From: Acidobacteriota bacterium
Lineage (GTDB): Bacteria; Acidobacteriota; Vicinamibacteria; Vicinamibacterales; UBA8438
Assembly: GCA_026706755.1 (NCBI GenBank)
Contig: JAPOYG010000632.1
Span: forward strand, 1 to 33,972
Length of the DNA stretch: 33,972 nucleotides
Reading direction: 5' to 3'
The notes under the pieces were generated by a model. That model worked only from the letters and a program-made list of their open reading frames with translations. It was not told the DNA's origin and ran no database searches. A program made the translations under genes and the position numbers. Positions within the stretch are counted from its first letter, which is position 1. Each line of letters starts with the position of its first letter. Shown here piece by piece: positions 8,055-15,031 of the stretch.

Positions 8055-9438
8055 CGCTGTCGACGGGGTTGTTCACCCACATGTGGTCGACCTTGACGAC
8101 GATGCCCGGAATCGGCTTCAGCTCGAGCCCGAAGGTCGTGTACGTGTTGTTCTTCGACGGGTTCCTCGTGAAGCCGGCCGCGAGCGCCGCGTGCGTGTCG
8201 ACCTTCTCGTAGCGGACGTAGGGCGTGAACGCCACGTCCCCGGTCGAGGCCACCTGCGACAGCAGGTCGTAGCCCACCTGCAGGTAGCCGCCCTGCATCT
8301 TCTCGGCGACCCCGGCCGAGCCGCTCAGGCCGAGCACCTCGTTCAACTGCGGGGTGTCGTCGAGCATTGCCTGCGCGAAGAGGGCACGGACGTCGAAGCC
8401 GCGCGCCTGCACCTGCGCGTGCACGTCGAAGATGCTCGTCCGGACGCCGTAGTTCCGATCCTCGACGACGATGTCGCCCTGACCGGATCCGCCCGTGTAG
8501 AAGCTGGCCCCGAAGAACATGCCCGGGGTCGGCGTGAAGTCGACCCGACCGGTGACCGCGAAGTCGTTCGCCTTCGCCTTGCCGCCCTTCTGGCGGCCGC
8601 CGCGCACTCCGCTCGACGAGAACGCGGAGCCGTTGAGGCCGTTGACCGTGTAGAGCCGGAAGGCGAGCTTGTCGAACGCCCCGTAGATGCCGCCGCCGTT
8701 CTCCCGCCACGTGCTCGGGATGATGCTCTTCTCGGTCACCGGCCGCTCGGCTCCGATGAAGACCGTCGGCTCGTGGAACTCGTTGACCAGCCCCATCGGG
8801 ATCAGCAGCATTCCCGCCCGCAGGCCGAAGTTCTCGGTCGCGAGGAAGTCGACGTAGGCGAACTCCACGAAGATCTCCTTCGCGTGCTCGACCTCGATCT
8901 CGGAGTTGAAGAGGAAGCGGTCGTTGAACCGGTAGCCGGCATAGAGGATCGCCCGCAGGTAGTCGAACTGGTCGGTCTTGCTGGAGGCGTAGTTCTCGTA
9001 CAGCATCTCGCCGTAGCCGGCGATCGAGACCCCCGAGTCGATCGCGTAGGTAGCGGCCGCCGAGGGCGCGAGGCCGAGCGCGCGGGCCTGATCGATGGTC
9101 ACCTCGCGCTCGGGCTCGCCGCTGCGCAGGCGCTCGAGCTCCTCGGCCAGGATCTCCAGGCGGCGCTCGAGCTCGGCAATGTCGATTGGGTCGTCCTGCC
9201 CCTCGCCCGCCTCCGTCGCGGCCGGCTCGGACTCCACGCCCTCCGGCCCCGCCGGCCCCGGCGGCCCCGGCGTTGCCGGCCTGCGCTCCGCGGACTCCCC
9301 GGCCGCAGCCGCCGGCGCCAACGCCCCGGCCTCGGGCCGGCCGGCTCCGTTCGGCGCGCCCTGCGCCAGAGCCGCGCCCGACAGGTCCAGACACGCGAGC
9401 GACACGACGGCCAGCGAACTCACACGTAGCACCGACAT
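8014..9438 (-). CDS. Outer-membrane beta-barrel porin with N-terminal coiled coil
   Basis: A 474-aa exported protein. A signal peptide (~1-25, ending ALAQ) is followed by a Gly/Ala/Pro-rich linker, then an acidic heptad-like segment (IDIAELERRLEILAEELERL, ~87-106) that should form a coiled coil, as in Phosphate-selective/OprO-like or SLH-type porins. The remainder alternates hydrophobic and polar residues with many aromatics and ends NVNVGYAF, the terminal Phe typical of BamA-inserted barrels. ATG is preceded by GGAGGAG at good spacing. It heads the run with the FMN-binding and cytochrome-like genes, so it could let a substrate or electron acceptor reach the periplasm. The specific solute is unknown. 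Confidence 0.85.
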   Translation of the reverse strand: MSVLRVSSLAVVSLACLDLSGAALAQGAPNGAGRPEAGALAPAAAAGESAERRPATPGPPGPAGPEGVESEPAATEAGEGQDDPIDIAELERRLEILAEELERLRSGEPEREVTIDQARALGLAPSAAATYAIDSGVSIAGYGEMLYENYASSKTDQFDYLRAILYAGYRFNDRFLFNSEIEVEHAKEIFVEFAYVDFLATENFGLRAGMLLIPMGLVNEFHEPTVFIGAERPVTEKSIIPSTWRENGGGIYGAFDKLAFRLYTVNGLNGSAFSSSGVRGGRQKGGKAKANDFAVTGRVDFTPTPGMFFGASFYTGGSGQGDIVVEDRNYGVRTSIFDVHAQVQARGFDVRALFAQAMLDDTPQLNEVLGLSGSAGVAEKMQGGYLQVGYDLLSQVASTGDVAFTPYVRYEKVDTHAALAAGFTRNPSKNNTYTTFGLELKPIPGIVVKVDHMWVNNPVDSGVNQFNVNVGYAF

Positions 9439-9655
9439 CGCACTCCTCCATCTCGGCGCGGTTGCGCCGTGCGATGCCGGCCCCTAGAATGGGCATCTGG
9501 GCGCCGCACGCCGTGCAACCCCAGCCAGGGAAACCGCGGGCGAGCGTTCAGCCGGCCCGTCCAGTGTGGGCGCACCGGGCGGGCCATCTCACTCTCTGAC
9601 GCCCGGGGCCGATCCCCGAGCCGTCTCGAGCGTCCCTCAACGGGCAGATTCCGCT

Positions 9656-9739
9656 GAAGTGAGATTCGGTCTCACTTCGATCCGGGCGACTATATACCCG
9701 ACCGATCCGGTCGGTCAAGAAAGTGAGATTCAATCTCAC
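9656..9739 (+). promoter_or_regulatory. Operator array: two matching 17-bp palindromes around a promoter with a TetR-like palindrome
   Basis: O1 (9659-9675) and O2 (9723-9739) share the form GTGAGATTCRRTCTCAC, differing only at two central bases; O1 extends to 9-bp arms (9656-9678). Their centres are 64 bp apart, about six helical turns. Between them lie TATATA (9691-9696) and a third palindrome, CCGACCG-ATC-CGGTCGG (9698-9714), resembling TetR/QacR-type operators and covering the expected start of transcription. The array is in the 358-bp gap between the porin (minus) and the ANKH-like transporter (plus). The rest of 9439-9796 shows no gene. Confidence 0.7.
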
Positions 9740-9796
9740 GCTCGGGACATCCCCCCGTCCGACGGCGGCGCCCCTGCCGCTCCCGGTCCCAGACGT

Positions 9797-11113
9797 GTGA
9801 CGCCAGCCCCGCTCACCCGCCGCCGAATCCTCGCCTTCTGGCTACCGCTCGCCGGCACCTGGCTGATGATGGCGGCCGAGGGCCCGTACCTCGCGGCCAT
9901 CATCGCGCGTCTGCCGGAGCCCACGGCCAACCTCGCCGCGTTCGGCGTGGCCTTCGCCTTCGCCATCATCATCGAGTCGCCGGTCTTCATGCTGATGAGC
10001 GCGTCGACGGCGCTCGTCGAGGACGAGCCGAGCTACCGGGCCCTCCGGCGCTTCGCGTACCGGCTCGCGGCGCTCGTCACCGCGGTGCAGGTCGTCCTGC
10101 TCCTGCCGCCGGTGTTCGACGCCGTCGCAGGCCTGCTGCGTCTTCCGGCCGACGTGGCGCACCTGACGCACGGCGCTCTCGTGCTCCTGCTGCCCTGGCC
10201 CGGAGCCATCGCCTATCGCCGGTTCCGGCAGGGGATCCTGATCCGGCACGGCCAGACCCGCCGCGTAGCGACGGGGACCGTGATCCGCCTCGCCGCCATG
10301 TCGGTGACGGCGTTCGCCGCCTTCCGGGCCGCGAGCCTTCCGGGCGTCCACGTCGGCGCCCTTGCGCTGTCTGCCGGCGTGCTCACCGAAGCGGTTGCCA
10401 GCCGCCTGATGACGCGAGGCCTGGTCGCGTCGCTGCGCGACCGGCCGCGGCCGGCGGACGCGATGGAGGCGCTGCGCCCGGCGGCGCTGGCGCGCTTCTA
10501 CGCCCCCCTGGGGCTCACGACCTTCGTCGCCCTCTCGGCCCAGCCGATCGTGACCTTCTTCATGGGTCAGGCGCGGTTCCCCATCGAGTCGCTTGCCGTG
10601 CTGCCCGTGATTCACGGGCTGACGTTCGTCTTCCGCGCTCTCGGCCTGTCGTTCCTCGAGGTGGTCATCACGCTGCTCGGCCGCCGCCGCGAGCACTTCG
10701 CCGAGCTGCGCGACTTCGCCTTCCTGCTCGCGCTGGCCGCGACCGGAGGCCTCATGGCGATCGCCTTCACGCCCCTGGCCGAGTTCTGGTTCCACACCGT
10801 CTCGGGGCTCGACCTCGCGCTGACCCGCTTCGCGTTGCTGCCGGTCCGCATCCTCTCCGTGTTCCCGGCCCTGTCCGTCGTGCTGCACGTCCAGCGAGGC
10901 CTGCTGGTGCATGCCCGCCGGACGCGCCCGACCACCACGGCCACCGTGCTCGAGGTGGTCGCCGTGAGCGCGGTGCTCGCGGCCGCCATCCATGCCCTCG
11001 ACTTCCCGGGCGCCGTGGCGGCGGCGACGGCCATCCTGGCCGGGCGACTCGTCGGAGTGGCCTGGCTGGTGCCGCCGTGCCTGCGGCTGCTGCGAGCGGA
11101 GCCGACGCCGTGA
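9797..11113 (+). CDS. MOP-superfamily transporter related to ANKH (progressive ankylosis protein)
   Basis: A 438-aa polytopic membrane protein with about 11-12 helices. Fold and layout match MATE/MOP exporters, and several stretches recall animal ANKH: the N-terminal FWLPL, and PVRILSVFP (residues 349-357), which matches PLRIFSFFP in human ANKH in the same context, followed by a similar basic loop and a Gly/Ala-rich helix. ANKH moves pyrophosphate/ATP or citrate out of animal cells; the bacterial substrate is unknown. GTG 9797 is chosen because reading further upstream would translate the operator array. No strong Shine-Dalgarno is seen. The operators suggest ligand-controlled expression, as for many exporters. 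It could otherwise be a generic MatE protein. Confidence 0.75.
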   Translation: MTPAPLTRRRILAFWLPLAGTWLMMAAEGPYLAAIIARLPEPTANLAAFGVAFAFAIIIESPVFMLMSASTALVEDEPSYRALRRFAYRLAALVTAVQVVLLLPPVFDAVAGLLRLPADVAHLTHGALVLLLPWPGAIAYRRFRQGILIRHGQTRRVATGTVIRLAAMSVTAFAAFRAASLPGVHVGALALSAGVLTEAVASRLMTRGLVASLRDRPRPADAMEALRPAALARFYAPLGLTTFVALSAQPIVTFFMGQARFPIESLAVLPVIHGLTFVFRALGLSFLEVVITLLGRRREHFAELRDFAFLLALAATGGLMAIAFTPLAEFWFHTVSGLDLALTRFALLPVRILSVFPALSVVLHVQRGLLVHARRTRPTTTATVLEVVAVSAVLAAAIHALDFPGAVAAATAILAGRLVGVAWLVPPCLRLLRAEPTP

Positions 11114-11179
11114 GGTCTCCGCGTCCGTCGACGCGCCCCCTCGGGCGCGCGGGCCGGGATCCGCGGGCCGCGGGGCGCC

Positions 11180-11237
11180 GGCGGGACACGGCCCGGCGGG
11201 GCACGCCCGGCGGGGCACGGCTCGGCGGGGCACGCCC
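11180..11237 (+). repeat. 29-bp tandem repeat, two copies (four 14/15-bp subunits)
   Basis: 11180-11208 and 11209-11237 are two nearly equal 29-bp units, each made of GGCGGGGCACGGCYC plus GGCGGGGCACGCCC. They lie between the ANKH-like gene and the promoter of the VOC gene, ending ten bases before its TATAAT. Confidence 0.8.
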
Positions 11238-11247
11238 GGGCGGGCGC

Positions 11248-11253
11248 TATAAT
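11248..11253 (+). promoter_or_regulatory. Putative -10 box (TATAAT) for the VOC gene
   Basis: A perfect TATAAT 41 bp before the ATG, directly after the G-rich 29-bp repeats, which occupy the -35 position. The mRNA leader would be ~35 nt and contain the GGAGG Shine-Dalgarno at 11279-11283. Confidence 0.5.
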
Positions 11254-11294
11254 CGGCCCCACGATTCGGTAGCAGACTGGAGGGAAGGCAACCG

Positions 11295-12074
11295 ATGACC
11301 CGCAAGCTCTTCGTCCTCGTCGCGCTGACCGCCTGGGTCGCGGGCGCTCCGGCCATCGCCGGTGCCGCGGACTACCACCACATCCACCTGGTCGCGACGT
11401 CCGCCGCCGAGGCCAAGGAGTGGTACATGACCCACATGGGGTGCACCGACTACGGCCGCCACAACGCGTGCGCCGCCGGCGACACCCTGATCATCTTCTT
11501 CGAGCGCGAGCCGACCGGGCCCAGCGTCGGCAGCGGCGTCGATCACATCGGGTTCTCGTTCCCGGACCTGGCGGCGAAGATGGCGTCGTACGAGGCGGCG
11601 GGCGTCAAGATCCTCGAGCCGATGCGCGAGATCGACGGCCTGTTCAAGCTGGCGTTCGTAGAGGACCCGTGGGGCACGAAGATCGAGGTGGTCGAGGACA
11701 CCGAGTGGCTCGGCTTCCACCACCTGCACCTGCGCTCGACGGACCGGACCGCTGCGCTCGACTGGTACGAGAACATCTTCGGGGGCGAGCGCGACAGCCT
11801 CAAGGGCCGCATCGCCGGCCTCCGCTACGGCACGGTCTGGCTGCTCGTCTCGCAGCACGAGGGGGAGCTGGCGCCCACCGACGGCCGCGCCTTCGACCAC
11901 CTGGGCTGGCAGTTCCCCGACCTGCGCGCGGCGGCCGAGGAGATCAGGGGCAAGGGCGTCGAGTTCACGATGGAGCCGCGCCCCTTCACCAACCCGCTCG
12001 GGGAGGACATGCTGATCTCGTTCGTGGTCGGCCCCGACGGCGTCCGCATCGAGATCGTGCAACCCCGCGCGTAG
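11295..12074 (+). CDS. Secreted protein with two VOC (glyoxalase/dioxygenase-fold) domains
   Basis: A 259-aa protein with a Sec signal peptide (cut near residue 24, AGA-A). Two vicinal-oxygen-chelate units follow: the first starts DYHHIHLV (H28, H29, H31) and ends TKIEVVED; the second starts GFHHLHL (H142, H143, H145) and ends VRIEIVQ. DHIGF and DHLGW add further conserved histidines. The His...His...Glu pattern of VOC metal sites is therefore present. VOC enzymes act on varied substrates by metal chelation; which reaction occurs here cannot be told. Export is unusual for glyoxalase-like proteins. The start has GGAGG at 11279-11283. The next gene, also exported, is 110 bp downstream. Confidence 0.85.
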   Translation: MTRKLFVLVALTAWVAGAPAIAGAADYHHIHLVATSAAEAKEWYMTHMGCTDYGRHNACAAGDTLIIFFEREPTGPSVGSGVDHIGFSFPDLAAKMASYEAAGVKILEPMREIDGLFKLAFVEDPWGTKIEVVEDTEWLGFHHLHLRSTDRTAALDWYENIFGGERDSLKGRIAGLRYGTVWLLVSQHEGELAPTDGRAFDHLGWQFPDLRAAAEEIRGKGVEFTMEPRPFTNPLGEDMLISFVVGPDGVRIEIVQPRA

Positions 12075-12184
12075 GCAGGGTGCGGCGCCCCGGTGACGGC
12101 GATCCCATGGGTGCCGACGTGCGCGGCTCATCCGTGGTAGAACAGATGCGTCACCACGATCCTCCGCCCACGCAAGGAGCAGCC

Positions 12185-13198
12185 ATGCGCATCCAGTCCC
12201 CGACCGCCGACCCCCGGAAACCGTCTCGCCGCCGTTTTCTCGAGAGCGCCGGCCTCGCCGGCGGGGCCGCCCTGGCGGGGGCCGCGGTCCCCGGCGGCGC
12301 CGCGGCCGCCGGCCGCACGGTCGCGACCCAGGCGGCCGAGAGCGCGAGCCCCGGAGCGCGCTTCCGGCAGCTGCTCGGCGGCGACACGCCGCCGCGCTGC
12401 ATCAACTGCGGCGACGTCGCCACGGCCCGGCTGGCCGAGATGCACGGATTCGAGATCGTGATGACGGGGGGCAGCGCCCTGTCGCTCAGCAAGTACGGCG
12501 TCGGCGACTTCGGCGTGATCACGATGGACGACCTCGTCGAGTTCTGCGGGCGCACGGCCGACCGCATCGACGTCCCGATCATCGCCGACGCGGACGACGG
12601 CGGGGGGAATCCGCTGAACGTCTACCGCACGGTGCAGCGGATGGAGAAGGCGGGCGCCGCGTGCATCATGATCGAGGACCTCTACGGCGCCAAGCACCTC
12701 GCCGGCTACGACGAGGGCAAGATCCTGGGCCGCGAGGCGATGGTCGACAAGGTGCGGGCGGCGGTCGACGCGCGGCGCGACGAAGACCTCGTGCTGCTGG
12801 TGCGCAGCGACGTCGTGGCCGACGGCGGGCCCCTCGAGGACGCCCTGGAACGCGTGACGGCCTACGCCGCGGCGGGCGGCGACCTCATCTTCGTGCCGGG
12901 CATCCCGCTCGATCAGTGCCGGCGCGCGGTCGAGATGGCGGGTCGCCCGATACTGACCGGCGCCCCCTCGCTCGCCGCGGCCCGCGACGCCGGCGTGGGC
13001 GTCCTGTTCATCGGCGCGATGGGCGCGATTGCGGCGGGGGCCGTGGACCGGGCGATGGCCGAGCTGACGCGCGACGGCGAGCTCGGCGAGACCGCGGCGC
13101 TGTCGCTCCCGGGCGCGCGGCGCCTGGAGCTCATCGGCAACGAGGCGGCCGCCGACCGCGCCCGCCGCTTCAACGCGCTCCGGGAGGACGGCCAGTAG
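12185..13198 (+). CDS. Tat-exported isocitrate lyase/PEP mutase-fold protein
   Basis: A 337-aa protein beginning with a twin-arginine signal (SRRRFLESAGLAGG, residues 14-27, then an Ala/Gly-rich hydrophobic stretch). The mature part is an ICL/PEPM-type barrel: NCGDVATARLAE, the substrate/Mg loop as DADDGGGN (DADTGxGN in PrpB) and IEDLYGAKHLAG (E164-G173 region). In PrpB and isocitrate lyase this last segment carries the catalytic KRCGH/KKCGH; here it reads KHLAG, so the essential Cys is missing. A classical lyase is unlikely; a hydrolase, decarboxylase or binding role is open. AAGGAG precedes the ATG at five bases. Export of this fold is unusual. It follows the secreted VOC gene and may work with it. 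Confidence 0.82.
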   Translation: MRIQSPTADPRKPSRRRFLESAGLAGGAALAGAAVPGGAAAAGRTVATQAAESASPGARFRQLLGGDTPPRCINCGDVATARLAEMHGFEIVMTGGSALSLSKYGVGDFGVITMDDLVEFCGRTADRIDVPIIADADDGGGNPLNVYRTVQRMEKAGAACIMIEDLYGAKHLAGYDEGKILGREAMVDKVRAAVDARRDEDLVLLVRSDVVADGGPLEDALERVTAYAAAGGDLIFVPGIPLDQCRRAVEMAGRPILTGAPSLAAARDAGVGVLFIGAMGAIAAGAVDRAMAELTRDGELGETAALSLPGARRLELIGNEAAADRARRFNALREDGQ

Positions 13199-13383
13199 CG
13201 CCAGGGCCTGCACCCGCGGGAGCGGCGGGGCCGGGAGTGGCGCGCACGCGCAGGACGACCTCCGGTCCGCCGCTCGCGAAACGACACGGAAGTGCGACCT
13301 GACGGTCGCGTTGGGGGTCTGCGCGCGGGCGCTGCGCGGACGTCGCCTGCGCTACGGCGCGCGAGTCTCGCGGTGCCGGCTCT

Positions 13384-13402
13384 GCGGCGCAGCCTCCAGG
13401 GA
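13384..13402 (+). repeat. Repeat-family variant that supplies a Shine-Dalgarno
   Basis: This 19-mer matches 757-775 at 18 of 19 positions (GCGGCGCAGSCTCCAGGGA) and is a diverged form of the 16-bp core family. In both places its 3' end provides the purine-rich ribosome-binding sequence of the next gene (GTG 781 and ATG 13410). The surrounding 13199-13409 holds no gene; a GCGACC/GGTCGC hairpin lies near 13291-13306. Confidence 0.6.
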
Positions 13403-13409
13403 GGTACTC

Positions 13410-13958
13410 ATGGTTCCGGTCCCCGCCCTCTGGCTGCCGATCCTGCTCTCCGGGGTGCTGGTCTTCCTCGCCAGCTCGCTCTTCCACATGCTGCTGAAGT
13501 ACCACCGGAGCGACGCCGGGCCGCTTCCCGACGAGGACAAGGTCGCCGACGCCCTGCGTCCGCTCCGCATCCCGCCCGGCGACTATTCCCTGCCCTACGG
13601 CGCGGGACCGGGCTCGCCGGAGCTGATGGAGAAGTTCAAGCAGGGTCCGGTGGCCATCCTCACGGTGATGCCCAACGGACTGCCCGCGCTCGGGGTCAAC
13701 CTGGCGCGATGGTTCGGGTACTCGCTCCTCGTCGGCGCGGTCGCCGCCTACGTGGCCGGGCTCACCCTGGGACCGGGGGCGGAGTACTCGCTCGTCTTCC
13801 GCGTCGTCGGCACGGTGGCCTTCGCCGGCTACTCGCTGGCCATCCTGCAGTCGAGCATCTGGTGGTCGCGGAGCTGGAGCTTCACTCTCAAGACGATGGC
13901 CGACGGCGTCGTCTACGCGCTCCTCACCGCCGGTACGTTCGGCTGGCTCTGGCCCTAG
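13410..13958 (+). CDS. Small integral membrane protein, function unknown
   Basis: A 182-aa protein not recognised as a characterised family. Hydrophobic helices are seen at ~5-27, ~93-116, ~130-150 and ~162-181, with a polar domain (~30-90; YHRSDAGPLPDEDKVADALRP-type sequence) between the first and second. ATG 13410 is chosen over a longer reading because GGGAGG sits six bases before it and the N-terminal helix starts there. The TAG is followed at once by the first unit of a structured tandem repeat, and proC converges from the other side. It looks like a conserved acidobacterial-type hypothetical protein, but I cannot name it. Confidence 0.75.
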   Translation: MVPVPALWLPILLSGVLVFLASSLFHMLLKYHRSDAGPLPDEDKVADALRPLRIPPGDYSLPYGAGPGSPELMEKFKQGPVAILTVMPNGLPALGVNLARWFGYSLLVGAVAAYVAGLTLGPGAEYSLVFRVVGTVAFAGYSLAILQSSIWWSRSWSFTLKTMADGVVYALLTAGTFGWLWP

Positions 13959-14116
13959 CTGGCGCACCCTGCGGGTGCGTCGGGACTCTGCGCGGGCACG
14001 GAGTTCGTGCGTCGCCCGTCTACGGCGCAGACTCCTGGCGCACCGTTGCGGGTGCGTCGGGACTCTGCGCGGGCACGGAGTTCGTGCGTCGCCCGTTCTA
14101 CGGCGCAGACTCCTGG
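13959..14116 (+). repeat. Tandem structured repeat, copies F and C, between convergent genes
   Basis: Two near-identical units (13959-14034, 76 bp; 14035-14112, 78 bp) differ by a substitution and two single-base insertions. Each starts with a GCGCACC/GGGTGCG hairpin, continues with GGACTCTGCGC, an inner GCACG/CGTGC stem, and ends with the exact core CTACGGCGCAGACTCC (14020-14035 and 14098-14113). GGACTCTGCGC pairs at 10 of 11 positions with GCGCAGACTCC, so each unit folds into a long stem in either strand. It lies directly after the stop of the membrane protein and contains the proC stop, so it may act as a two-way transcription end. Confidence 0.9.
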
Positions 14117-14973
14117 GGCTTCGTCCCGGTCGCCGCGCGCCGCGTGCTCATCTCGCCCAGCGCCACGCTGCGCTGGAATGCCGCGAGCACGGCCTTCGAC
14201 ATGACCGTCCGGAAGCTCCCCTTCTCGAGCTGGTAGAGGGCGTCGGCGCTCGTCCCGCCGGGCGAGGTCACGCGGTTGCGGAGCTCCGCCGGATGGACCG
14301 GCTGCTGCTCGGCGTAGATCGCCGCGCCGCGGATGGTCTGCACCACCAGCTCGCGCGCGTCGCTGCGCGAGAAGCCGAGGTGCACGGCAGCGTCGATCAG
14401 CGCCTCCATCATCAGGAAGACGTAGGCCGGCCCCGACCCGCTGATGGCGGTGGCCATGTCGAGGAACCGCTCGTCGTCGACGAAGAGGTGCCGTCCGAGG
14501 GCCCCGACGATGGCTCCCGCCTGCCGGCGCTGGGCCTCCGAGACCTCCGGGGTCGCGGTCCAGACGGTCATCCCCTCGCCGACCTGGGCCGGCGTGTTCG
14601 GCATCGTCCGGACGATGGCCGCGTGCCGCAGGCCGGCCCCGATCGACGCGATCGTGGCGCCGGCGACGATGGACACCGCGAGCGCGCCGGGCCGCAGGCA
14701 ACCCTGAAGCTCCTCGAGCACCGCGGGCAGCACCTGCGGCTTGACGGACAGCACGACCACGTCCGCGTCACGCGCCGCTTCGCCGTTGTCGAGGGTGGTG
14801 CGGACGCCGAGCTGTTCCCGGACCGCGGCCAGGCGCTCCTCGTGCCGGTCGCTCGCGGTGATGCGGTCCGCCTCCACGTCGTGCCGCGCCAGGAGGCCTC
14901 CGATCATCGCCGTGCCCATGGCGCCGGCGCCGACGAAGGCCAGATTCGCGTCGTTCAACAGGCTCGTCGCCAC
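14098..14973 (-). CDS. proC: Pyrroline-5-carboxylate reductase
   Basis: A 291-aa NAD(P)H-dependent enzyme that reduces 1-pyrroline-5-carboxylate to proline, the last step of proline synthesis, in the cytoplasm. The Rossmann loop is VGAGAMGTAMIGG (from residue 14), followed by SVKPQ, VRTMPNTP, and the family signature near the C-terminus (GSGPAYVF... and VTSPGGTSADALYQLE). GTG 14973 is chosen because GGGAG sits four bases upstream and the homologous region starts about ten residues later. The last four codons (Glu-Ser-Ala-Pro) and the TAG lie inside a dispersed repeat unit, so the C-terminus has probably been rewritten by the repeat. It converges with the preceding membrane protein gene. Confidence 0.95.
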   Translation of the reverse strand: MATSLLNDANLAFVGAGAMGTAMIGGLLARHDVEADRITASDRHEERLAAVREQLGVRTTLDNGEAARDADVVVLSVKPQVLPAVLEELQGCLRPGALAVSIVAGATIASIGAGLRHAAIVRTMPNTPAQVGEGMTVWTATPEVSEAQRRQAGAIVGALGRHLFVDDERFLDMATAISGSGPAYVFLMMEALIDAAVHLGFSRSDARELVVQTIRGAAIYAEQQPVHPAELRNRVTSPGGTSADALYQLEKGSFRTVMSKAVLAAFQRSVALGEMSTRRAATGTKPQESAP

Positions 14974-15015
14974 GCTGCTCCCATCCGCGCGCCCGAGAAC
15001 CGCTGCGCGCTTCGG

Positions 15016-15021
15016 TATTCT
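15016..15021 (+). promoter_or_regulatory. Putative -10 box (TATTCT) close to a start codon
   Basis: TATTCT ends ten bases before ATG 15032, so a transcript starting about seven bases downstream would be leaderless or nearly so. No Shine-Dalgarno precedes that ATG, which fits. It lies in the gap between divergent proC and the YdjM-like gene. Confidence 0.35.
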
Positions 15022-15031
15022 AATGGGCGCC

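Noticed and set aside
7452-9429. Long plus-strand open frames opposite the porin and FMN-binding genes
   Set aside because: Shadow frames rich in Arg/Val/Asp without domains; the minus-strand proteins have signal peptides and recognised motifs.
9566-9796. N-terminal extension of the ANKH-like protein
   Set aside because: It would translate the operator array and has no homologous or membrane sequence.
11180-14116. Possible CRISPR arrays at the tandem repeats
   Set aside because: Units are adjacent without unique spacers and no cas genes are present.
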